This document shows, piece after piece, positions 57,837 to 64,000 of a stretch of DNA of 64,000 nt. The translations under genes were made by a program, and so were the position numbers. The stretch is from DASQUK01 sp963756425 (GTDB lineage: Bacteria > Actinomycetota > Acidimicrobiia > Acidimicrobiales > VFJN01): positions 1-64,000 of the forward strand of contig CAVWNW010000001.1 in the NCBI GenBank assembly GCA_963756425.1, read 5' to 3'. Position 1 is the first letter of the stretch. Each line of letters opens with the position of its first letter. The notes under the pieces were generated by a model. It saw nothing but the letters and a program-made list of their open reading frames with translations. It was not told where the DNA came from and did no database searches.

Positions 57837-57903
57837 CGCGGCGCCCTCCCCTCGTCCCGCACAGCGGGAGGTCACCGTGATAGCACGTCGGCGGTCGGGG
57901 TTT

Positions 57904-57919
57904 CTGACGTCCGCGTCAG
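57904..57919. promoter_or_regulatory. Inverted repeat between P450 and M24 genes
   Basis: CTGACG, TCCG, CGTCAG form a perfect 6-bp dyad in the 92-bp divergent gap, 9 nt before the M24 ATG. A shared operator for both genes is possible. Confidence 0.35.
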
Positions 57920-57928
57920 CCTTGGGCT

Positions 57929-59161
57929 ATGAATGGCGGGGTGGGGGAGGACTTGGCCCGCTTGCTGGCCGAGCGGCGGACGGAGATGCCGCCTATCGAC
58001 GCCGGCCGGATGCACCGCCAGCGCCACGCTCGCCTCCAGGCCGAGCTGGCCCGCCAAGGCGTCGAGGCCGCGCTCCTGCTGCACGGGTCCAACGTCGCGT
58101 ACGCAACGGGCGAGGCGGTGCGGGGCGTCGACGTGTCGTATGCGACCTTCGAACGCCCGGCGGCCGTGGTGGTCGCCGGGGAGGACCGACCGCACCTGCT
58201 GGCGCACCACGAGGATCCGACCCTCGACGTCGAGCGCCATCCCGCCGCATGGCCGGAGCTCGACGAGGGCGCCGACGACCTGGCCCGCGTCCTCGAGGAG
58301 ATCGTGGGCCCCGTCGCCGGTCGGCGGGTGGCGGTCGACGAGCAGACCGGCACCATGCTGCGCGCCGGCGTGCTGGACGGCGCCGACATCGCCGACGCGT
58401 CCCACCTCGTCGGCGCCGCCAAGCTCACCAAGACCGACGACGAGCTCGCCTGCATCGCCGAGGCCCAGCGCCGCAACGAGGACGCGATGGCCGCCATCCA
58501 GGACACGGCCCGGATTGGCGCGACCCGCAGCGAGGTCGCCGGCGCGTTCCTGGCGCGGCTGGTCGAGCTGGGGGTCGAGGCCAACCTGATCGACCCGATC
58601 TTCCAGCCCATGCCGCGGACGGTGGCCGACGGGCCGCGTACGACCGCCAAGACCGTCGCCTTCCCCACCGGCGTCAACGATCCCACTTTCGGCGAGGGCG
58701 ACCTCGTCTGGGTCGACAGCGGCATCGACCACCTCGGCTACGCCTCGGACTTCGGGCGGACGTGGGTCGTCGGGCGCGATCCGAACGCGGCCGAACGGAG
58801 GCTGTTCGAGCGCTGGTGCGACGTGATGGTCGCGGTCCTCGAGGTGCTGAAGCCGGGCGCGAGTGCCGGTGAGCTCTGCCGGGCCGCGAAGGCGGCCAAC
58901 GACGGGAGCCGCCCCTGGCTGCCGCACTTCTACCTGGCTCACGGCGTCGGGGTGGAGAGCGCGGAGATGCCGCTGGTGGGCACCGACCTCGGGCCCGAGT
59001 TCGACGATCGCCTGGTCATGGCGCCGGGGATGGTGCTCGTGCTCGAACCGGTGATCTGGGACGACGGCGTCGGCGGCTTTCGGGCCGAGGAGATCGTGGC
59101 CGTGACCCAGGACGGCTGGCGGCATCTTGGTGGCGGGCACCCCTACCCGCCGTTCGCATGA
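57929..59161 (+). CDS. M24 peptidase (Xaa-Pro aminopeptidase/dipeptidase-like)
   Basis: A 410-residue pita-bread metallopeptidase. The five metal ligands are present: Asp in WVDSGIDH (~262), Asp in YASDFGRT (~273), His in LAHGVGVES (~338), Glu in LVLEPVIW (~372) and Glu in RAEEIVAV (~388). The N-terminal half is a creatinase/prolidase-type domain (LLHGSNVAYATGEAVRG). It likely cleaves Xaa-Pro or another small peptide bond in the cytoplasm. It is followed 16 nt later by a second, degenerate M24 gene. Divergent from the P450. Confidence 0.9.
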   Translation: MNGGVGEDLARLLAERRTEMPPIDAGRMHRQRHARLQAELARQGVEAALLLHGSNVAYATGEAVRGVDVSYATFERPAAVVVAGEDRPHLLAHHEDPTLDVERHPAAWPELDEGADDLARVLEEIVGPVAGRRVAVDEQTGTMLRAGVLDGADIADASHLVGAAKLTKTDDELACIAEAQRRNEDAMAAIQDTARIGATRSEVAGAFLARLVELGVEANLIDPIFQPMPRTVADGPRTTAKTVAFPTGVNDPTFGEGDLVWVDSGIDHLGYASDFGRTWVVGRDPNAAERRLFERWCDVMVAVLEVLKPGASAGELCRAAKAANDGSRPWLPHFYLAHGVGVESAEMPLVGTDLGPEFDDRLVMAPGMVLVLEPVIWDDGVGGFRAEEIVAVTQDGWRHLGGGHPYPPFA

Positions 59162-59177
59162 GGGACGCCTTCCGTCC

Positions 59178-60182
59178 GTGACCGCCCCGACCCCGACGAT
59201 TGAGGACGCCGAGCTGCGGTCGGCACGCCGGGACCGGGTGTTCGACGCCATGGCCATGGTCGGGCTGGAGATGCTGGTGCTCGGGCGCCGCGACTCCGTG
59301 GCCTATGCCACCGGCGCACGCTCGCTGTGGACCGCCGGCAGTCGCCCTTTCGGGCCCGCGTGCGTGCTGGTGGAAGCGGCCCGGTCGGTCCACCTGCTGT
59401 CGACCTGGGACGAGGGCGTGCCCCCCGAGGTTCCGTTCGAGCACCTCTACGGGGTGACGTGGAACGGAGCGATCCTGGCCGGTGCGTTGGCGGCGATCCC
59501 CGGCCTCGCCGCAGCGACGCGGATCGGCGTCGAGGCCCTGTCACCGGGGTTCGAACGCATGGCCCGGCGCCTCGCCCCCGCGGCCGCGCTCGTGCCCGCC
59601 GACGACCTGATGCGCGCCGTGCGGGCCCTGAAGCTGCCGGCGGAGGTCGCCCGGATCGGGGCTGCGGTGGCCGTGGCGGGGGCGGCCGTGGAGGCCGCCG
59701 ATGCGGCCCTGGTGGGTGGCGCGGGTCCGGCCGCGGCGCGGTCCGCGGCGTGGGAGGCGGCCGCCGGGCGAGGAGTCACGGTGCCGACCTCCGGGGTGGG
59801 CGTCTGGCCGGCCGATCCGGCCGTCGGAGCCCGCTTCCACGTCGATGTGGGGTTCCTCGTCGACGGCTACGAGGGCGGCCTGGGCCGCACGCTGCCCGGT
59901 TCCGACGATCATGCCCCGGCGGTCGCGGCGCAGCGGCGGCTGGTCGACGCGTGCCGCCCCGGGACCACCGCTGCGGACCTCCGCCGGGCCGTTCCCGGTG
60001 GTGCGGCCCGCTGGCGTGTGCGTGGCAGCGGCATGGGGTTCGAGACCCCGGTGCTGTCCGCAACTCTCGGCCGGGCCGAGGTGATCGAGGAACACATGGT
60101 CCTGTCCGTCGAGCTCGAGCTCGACGGACGGCGCCGCCGGGACCTCGTTGCGGTCGGCGCGGACACCACCGATGTCCTCTGA
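59178..60182 (+). CDS. Degenerate M24-like protein, metal ligands lost
   Basis: A 334-residue protein of the same fold as its upstream neighbour (RRDSVAYATGARSLW; HVDVGFLVDGYEGGLGRT). Compared with the neighbour, the second metal Asp is replaced by Gly (YEGGLGRT versus YASDFGRT). The His is replaced by Ser (GSGMG versus AHGVG), and the final Glu by Asp (RDLVAV versus EEIVAV). Only the first Asp and one Glu remain. It should not be an ordinary metallopeptidase. It may be a non-metal hydrolase like creatinase, a binding protein, or the regulatory partner of the active M24. The GTG at 59178 is chosen as the first start not overlapping the neighbour. Confidence 0.75.
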   Translation: MTAPTPTIEDAELRSARRDRVFDAMAMVGLEMLVLGRRDSVAYATGARSLWTAGSRPFGPACVLVEAARSVHLLSTWDEGVPPEVPFEHLYGVTWNGAILAGALAAIPGLAAATRIGVEALSPGFERMARRLAPAAALVPADDLMRAVRALKLPAEVARIGAAVAVAGAAVEAADAALVGGAGPAAARSAAWEAAAGRGVTVPTSGVGVWPADPAVGARFHVDVGFLVDGYEGGLGRTLPGSDDHAPAVAAQRRLVDACRPGTTAADLRRAVPGGAARWRVRGSGMGFETPVLSATLGRAEVIEEHMVLSVELELDGRRRRDLVAVGADTTDVL

Positions 60183-60211
60183 GCGGCCAGGGTGTCCTGC
60201 CGCAGGCCACC

Positions 60212-60217
60212 TAGGCT
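60212..60217 (+). promoter_or_regulatory. -10 box of leaderless tsaE promoter
   Basis: TAGGCT is followed by 7 nt and the GTG of tsaE. No ribosome site is present. Confidence 0.45.
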
Positions 60218-60224
60218 GACCCGA

Positions 60225-60755
60225 GTGCCAGTGGACCCCCGCGCTGCCGCCACCCTCGTGGCCCGCACCTCCTCGGTGGAGGCGACCCAGGGCTTGGCGG
60301 CGGCGCTGGCCTCGCTGGCGCAGCCGGGCGACCTGGTGGTGCTGGCGGGCGACCTGGGCGCCGGCAAGACCGCGTTCGTGCAGGGCTTCGGCCGCGGGCT
60401 GGGGGTGGGCGAGCCGATCACCAGCCCGACCTTCACCCTGGTGCAGGAATACGTCGGTCGGATGCCCGTGCACCACGTGGACGTCTACCGCCTCGATCAG
60501 CTCAGCGAGGTGGTCGACCTCGGCCTGTCCGAGCTGCTCGACGACGAGGGTGTCGTGCTCATCGAGTGGGGCGACGCCATCCTCCCGCTGCTCCCGGCCG
60601 ACCTCCTGGAGGTGCGGCTGACGTTCGGGGCCGCCGACGACGACCGCACGATCGTGCTGCGGAGCTCTGGTCGGTTGTGGCTCCGGCGCATGGCGTCGCT
60701 CGTCGAGGCCGTGGCGCCCTGGGCGGAGGCGCCCGACAGGGCGGCACCGTGCTGA
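60225..60755 (+). CDS. tsaE: tRNA t6A synthesis ATPase TsaE
   Basis: TsaE is the ATPase of the complex that makes N6-threonylcarbamoyladenosine at position 37 of ANN-decoding tRNAs. The 176-residue product has Walker A GDLGAGKT (residues 42-49), TSPTFTLVQEY and the VLIEWGDAI motif. The GTG start follows a -10 box by 7 nt. It overlaps tsaB by 7 nt. Confidence 0.93.
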   Translation: MPVDPRAAATLVARTSSVEATQGLAAALASLAQPGDLVVLAGDLGAGKTAFVQGFGRGLGVGEPITSPTFTLVQEYVGRMPVHHVDVYRLDQLSEVVDLGLSELLDDEGVVLIEWGDAILPLLPADLLEVRLTFGAADDDRTIVLRSSGRLWLRRMASLVEAVAPWAEAPDRAAPC

Positions 60756-61468
60756 TCCTCGGGATCACGACCTCGACGACGCAGGTCGGCTGCGCGATCG
60801 GTGGGCACGAGGGCGTGCTGGCGTCGACCCAGTCGTGCCGCGGCAAGCGCCACGCGGAGTCGCTGGCACCGTCGATCGAGTTCCTGCGCCGCCAGGCGCG
60901 GGTCGACCTGGGGGAGCTCGGCTGCGTAGCGGTCGACGTGGGCCCGGGGCTGTTCACGGGGCTTCGGGTCGGCATCGCCGCCGGTAAGGCGATCGCCCAC
61001 GCGCTGCGGATCCCGATGATCGGGGTCGGCAGCCTCGACCTGCTGGCGTTCCCGGTGCGGTGGAGCCCGCGCCTGATCGTGGCCGCCATCGACGCCCGCC
61101 GGGGCGAGCTGTTCACGGCCACCTACCGGCAGGTGCCGGCCGGCGTGCAGCGCCTGCGTGGCTACCAGATCTCGTCGCCGGACGATCTGGCCGGCGACCT
61201 CGAGGCCACCCGCGAGGACGTGCTGCTGGTCGGCGACGGCGGCCTGCGCTACTCCGACGCGTTCGCCGACCTGGCCAACGTCGAGATGGGGGATCAGGGG
61301 CTGGCCTACCCGTCCGCCGCGTCGCTGGTCCAGCTCGCCCACGCCCGGGCCCTGCGCGAGGAATTCGTCAAGCCGTGGGAGCTGGAGCCGCTGTACCTGC
61401 GACGGCCGGACGCGGAGATCAACTGGTCGACCCGCGACGTTGTGGAGAGCCACGGGAGTCCGCAATGA
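60749..61468 (+). CDS. tsaB: tRNA t6A synthesis protein TsaB
   Basis: TsaB is an ASKHA-fold partner of TsaD. The 239-residue product has LILGITTSTTQVGCAIG, the signature VDVGPGLFTGLRVGIAAGKA and GSLDLLAF. The GTG at 60749 overlaps tsaE, and its stop overlaps rimI by 4 nt. The whole tsaE-tsaB-rimI run is a tightly coupled operon. Confidence 0.94.
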   Translation: MLILGITTSTTQVGCAIGGHEGVLASTQSCRGKRHAESLAPSIEFLRRQARVDLGELGCVAVDVGPGLFTGLRVGIAAGKAIAHALRIPMIGVGSLDLLAFPVRWSPRLIVAAIDARRGELFTATYRQVPAGVQRLRGYQISSPDDLAGDLEATREDVLLVGDGGLRYSDAFADLANVEMGDQGLAYPSAASLVQLAHARALREEFVKPWELEPLYLRRPDAEINWSTRDVVESHGSPQ

Positions 61469-62034
61469 TGGCCCGCGCACTGCGACTACCGGGCGATCCC
61501 GACGCGCTCGAGGTACGCATCACGCCCATGCGCCGTCGGCACCTGCGGGGGGTGTTGAGGATCGAGCAACAGGTGTATCCGCGCCCGTGGACGTTCGGGC
61601 TGTTCCTCGGTGAGATCAGCCAGCGCGCCAGCCGCGCCTACCTCGTGGCGCGCGTGGGATCCGACGTCGTGGGTTATGCCGGGATGTTCCGCGCGATCGA
61701 CGACGGCCACATCACCACGATCGCGGTCGATCCGGCGTGGCAGCGGCGGGGCGTCGCCACCCGCATGCTGCTCGCCCTGGCCCGGGCCGCCATGGACCGC
61801 GGGTCCCGCAATCTCACGCTCGAGGTGCGGATGAGCAACTCGGGGGCGCAAGCCCTGTACCAGCGCTTCGGCTTCGTGCCGGCCGGTGTGCGCAAGGGCT
61901 ACTACCCCGAGACCGGCGAGGACGCCCTGGTCATGTGGGCCAACGACATCGACACGGAGGCCTACGCCGCCCGCCTGCGCGAGATCGAGAGTGGCGTGCC
62001 GGGCCGCACGGTGGTCGAGGGCGACTGGGTCTAG
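61465..62034 (+). CDS. rimI: Ribosomal protein S18-alanine N-acetyltransferase-like GNAT enzyme
   Basis: The 189-residue product is a GNAT acetyltransferase: ITTIAVDPAWQRRGVATRML with the acetyl-CoA loop QRRGVAT, and SNSGAQALYQRFGFVPAGVRKGYY. It starts by overlap with tsaB (ATGATG, 61465 or 61468). RimI acetylates the N-terminus of S18 in Escherichia coli; in actinobacteria it regularly lies between tsaB and tsaD. Confidence 0.92.
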   Translation: MMARALRLPGDPDALEVRITPMRRRHLRGVLRIEQQVYPRPWTFGLFLGEISQRASRAYLVARVGSDVVGYAGMFRAIDDGHITTIAVDPAWQRRGVATRMLLALARAAMDRGSRNLTLEVRMSNSGAQALYQRFGFVPAGVRKGYYPETGEDALVMWANDIDTEAYAARLREIESGVPGRTVVEGDWV

Positions 62035-62087
62035 GTCTCGAGGGACCCCGGCGGGCCGCCGCCCCGCGCCCCCGCCGGTTTCGGCCG

Positions 62088-62093
62088 TAGGCT
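62088..62093 (+). promoter_or_regulatory. -10 box of leaderless tsaD promoter
   Basis: TAGGCT is followed by 9 nt and the ATG of tsaD, giving that gene its own start even though it is in the tsa cluster. Confidence 0.45.
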
Positions 62094-62102
62094 TCCTGGC
62101 CG

Positions 62103-63104
62103 ATGGCTGACGTGATCCTGGGCATCGAGACCTCGTGCGACGAGACCGCCGCCGCGGTGGTCGAGCGCGCCACCCGTGTCCGTTCGTCGGTGGTCGCCAG
62201 CCAGATCGACCGCCACGCCCGTTACGGCGGCGTCGTCCCCGAGATCGCCAGCCGGGCCCACGTCGAGCTGCTCACGCCCGTGGTCGCCCAGGCGCTGGTC
62301 GAGTCGGGCGTCGCGGACCAGGACATCGACGCCGTCGCCGCCACCGCCGGGCCCGGCCTCGTGGGCTCGCTGCTGGTGGGCGTCAGCGCCGCCAAGGCGT
62401 TCGCCCTTGTCTGGGACGTGCCCTTCGTGGCCGTCAACCACCTCGAGGGCCATCTATACGCTGCGTTCCTCGAGGAGCCCGACCTCGAGCCGCCGCTGGT
62501 GGTGCTGCTGGTGTCGGGTGGCCACACGCTGCTGGTGCACATGGAGGACCACGGCCGCTACCGCATCCTCGGCTCGACCATCGACGACGCAGCCGGCGAG
62601 GCGTTCGACAAGGTGGCCCGGTTCCTGGGGCTCGGGTACCCCGGCGGGCCGGTCATCGACCGCATCGCCGTCGACGGCGATCCCCACGCCATCGCGTTTC
62701 CCCGGGCGATGCTCGACCGCGACTACGACTTCAGCTTCAGCGGGCTGAAGACCGCGGTGGTCAACTACGTCCGCAAGCACCCCGACGTCGCCACGGCCGA
62801 CGTCGCCGCCAGCTTCCAGGAGGCCGTGGTCGACGTGCTGGTCACGAAGGCCCGCAAGGCGGCCCGAGACGTGGGCGCCAAGGGGCTGTGCCTCGGTGGG
62901 GGGGTGGCGGCCAACAGCTCGCTGCGCTCGCGGTTCGTCGAGGCGTGCGACGAGGACGGCATCCGTCCGTTCGTCCCGAGCCGGTCGATGTGCACCGACA
63001 ACGCCGCGATGATCGCGGCCGCGGGCTGGTGGCGGCTCCGTTCCGACGGTCCCTCGCCGCTCGACACCGGCGCGACGCCCAACCTTCGCCTCCCCGTCTC
63101 CTAA
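62103..63104 (+). CDS. tsaD: tRNA N6-adenosine threonylcarbamoyltransferase
   Basis: TsaD performs the transfer of threonylcarbamoyl to tRNA A37. The 333-residue product starts LGIETSCDETAAAVV, with metal-binding His in SRAHVELL (near residue 56) and NHLEGHLYA (near 116), SGGHTLLV, and the ASKHA Asp near GEAFDKVARFLGL. The ATG follows a -10 box by 9 nt. Length and motifs are ordinary. Confidence 0.96.
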   Translation: MADVILGIETSCDETAAAVVERATRVRSSVVASQIDRHARYGGVVPEIASRAHVELLTPVVAQALVESGVADQDIDAVAATAGPGLVGSLLVGVSAAKAFALVWDVPFVAVNHLEGHLYAAFLEEPDLEPPLVVLLVSGGHTLLVHMEDHGRYRILGSTIDDAAGEAFDKVARFLGLGYPGGPVIDRIAVDGDPHAIAFPRAMLDRDYDFSFSGLKTAVVNYVRKHPDVATADVAASFQEAVVDVLVTKARKAARDVGAKGLCLGGGVAANSSLRSRFVEACDEDGIRPFVPSRSMCTDNAAMIAAAGWWRLRSDGPSPLDTGATPNLRLPVS

Positions 63105-63144
63105 CTCACGAGATCCGGTTGTCGGAGCACGCGGTAGGCAGGGC

Positions 63145-64000
63145 GTGACCGAACCCGGGGGACCCCTGATCGACCGTCGCACGTTCCTGGCCGGCGTCGT
63201 CGCCACTGCGCTCGCCGCCGGCTGCAGCGGTGGCGACGGCTCCGGCGACGCCGGGCGCGACAGCGGGTCCGAGGGGTCGGCGAACGGCGAGGCCGCCAGC
63301 GACCTGCCGCCCCTTCCCGACGACCTGCCTGCGTCGCTGTTCGCGCTCGGCGTCGCGTCCGGCGATCCGCTGCCCGATTCGGTGATCCTCTGGACCCGGC
63401 TGGTGGCCGAGCCGCTGACCGACGGCGGGGGCATGCCGACGGCCCCGGTCCCCGTGAGGTGGGAGGTGGCGACCGACGAGGACTTCGAGGAGGTCGTGGC
63501 CCAGGGCGCCACCAGTGCCGAGCCCGCGCTGGCCCATTCGGTCCACGTGGACGCGGGCGACCTCGAGCCCAGCACCGAATACTGGTACCGGTTCACGGTG
63601 GGCGACCTGACCAGCCCCATGGGCCGCACCCGGACGGCGCCGGCCGCGGGCGCCGCCGTGGACCGGCTCCGGTTCGCGTTCGCCTCCTGCCAGGACCAGC
63701 AGGAGGGCCATTGGACCGCGCACGAGCACTTGGCTGCCGAGGACGTGGACCTGGTCTTCTTCCTGGGCGACTACATCTACGAGGACGATCCCCGGACCGA
63801 CGCCGTCCGTCCCGGGCGAACACCGGAGCCCGTCGACCTGGCGGGCTACCGCCTGCGCCATGGCGAGTATCGCTCGGATCCCCGGCTCCAGGCCGCCCAC
63901 GCACGCTTCCCCTGGGTGTGCACTCCCGACGACCACGAGGTCGACAACAACTACGCCGGGCTGAACGAGGAGCTGCCACAGGACGGCGGTTCCGGCAGCG
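63145..64000 (+). CDS. PhoD-like alkaline phosphatase lipoprotein, 3' end missing
   Basis: About 285 residues are visible from GTG 63145 to the window edge. It opens with a Tat-type signal (DRRTFLAGVVATALAAGC) that ends in a lipobox Cys, so it is a Tat-exported lipoprotein, unlike the soluble paralogue at 31401-32972. The Fn3-like domain (LGVASGDPLPDSVILWTRL) and first phosphatase motifs (FASCQDQ, FFLGDYIYED, PDDHEVDNNYAG) are intact. Likely releases phosphate from diesters outside the cell. It is on the same strand as tsaD but without obvious relation to it. Confidence 0.88.
   Translation, partial: MTEPGGPLIDRRTFLAGVVATALAAGCSGGDGSGDAGRDSGSEGSANGEAASDLPPLPDDLPASLFALGVASGDPLPDSVILWTRLVAEPLTDGGGMPTAPVPVRWEVATDEDFEEVVAQGATSAEPALAHSVHVDAGDLEPSTEYWYRFTVGDLTSPMGRTRTAPAAGAAVDRLRFAFASCQDQQEGHWTAHEHLAAEDVDLVFFLGDYIYEDDPRTDAVRPGRTPEPVDLAGYRLRHGEYRSDPRLQAAHARFPWVCTPDDHEVDNNYAGLNEELPQDGGSGS

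Overview
The window is about 70% G+C by eye and reads as a chromosomal segment of an actinobacterium. The gene order rpoB-rpoC / rpsL-rpsG-fusA-tuf / S10-spc-alpha ribosomal clusters / truA / rplM-rpsI-glmM-glmS-acpS-nnrD-alr-tsaE-tsaB-rimI-tsaD is the classical actinobacterial block. Frequent GTG starts and TANNNT -10 boxes placed 7-9 nt before start codons fit this. The gaps in the ribosomal clusters and the giant GlmS suggest Acidimicrobiia rather than a streptomycete or mycobacterium, but that class assignment is an inference.

Layout. 1-7057: rpoB (5' end missing) and rpoC. 7347-11625: str operon (S12, S7, EF-G, EF-Tu). 11880-25736: rpsJ, then an antisense island (lipoprotein, secreted M6 metalloprotease, small protein), then rplC to rplO. 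25909-28751: secY, adk, map. 28832-32972: a minus-strand island with a PepSY protein, a histidine kinase, a response regulator and a Tat-exported PhoD-like phosphatase. 33197-36468: infA, rpmJ, rpsM, rpsK, rpsD, rpoA, rplQ. 36620-37426: truA. 37466-46471: accessory genes (solute-binding lipoprotein, CPA2 antiporter with a frame break, multicopper oxidase, carotenoid oxygenase, PAP2 phosphatase, a three-part membrane/kinase/LPG-synthase-like fusion). 46601-56470: rplM, rpsI, glmM, a 1158-residue GlmS, acpS, nnrDE, alr and an S58 self-processing peptidase. 56556-60182: a P450 and two tandem M24 proteins. 60225-63104: tsaE-tsaB-rimI-tsaD. The window ends inside a second PhoD-like gene.

How the genes work together. 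Most of the window builds the transcription and translation machine: polymerase core, about 27 ribosomal proteins, IF-1, EF-G, EF-Tu, SecY, methionine aminopeptidase, TruA and the t6A tRNA pathway. GlmS-GlmM and Alr supply cell-wall precursors; Adk and NnrDE maintain nucleotides. The accessory islands carry mostly exported or membrane proteins.

Most notable observations: (1) two inverted copies of a ~160-bp intergenic element, after rpoC and after tuf, with two hairpins whose differences are mostly compensatory base-pair changes; (2) three accessory islands inside an otherwise conserved ribosomal block; (3) similar -10/start regions before several ribosomal operons, and leaderless-looking promoters elsewhere; (4) an acidic tail on L22 and an H1-like basic tail on L30; (5) a duplicated start of rpsK forming a micro-ORF directly before rpsK; (6) a CTG start for infA; (7) a sharp codon-usage gradient inside tuf; (8) the expanded GlmS; (9) the PAP2/kinase/LPG-synthase fusion; (10) a degenerate M24 partner. 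No tRNA, rRNA, CRISPR array or insertion sequence was seen.
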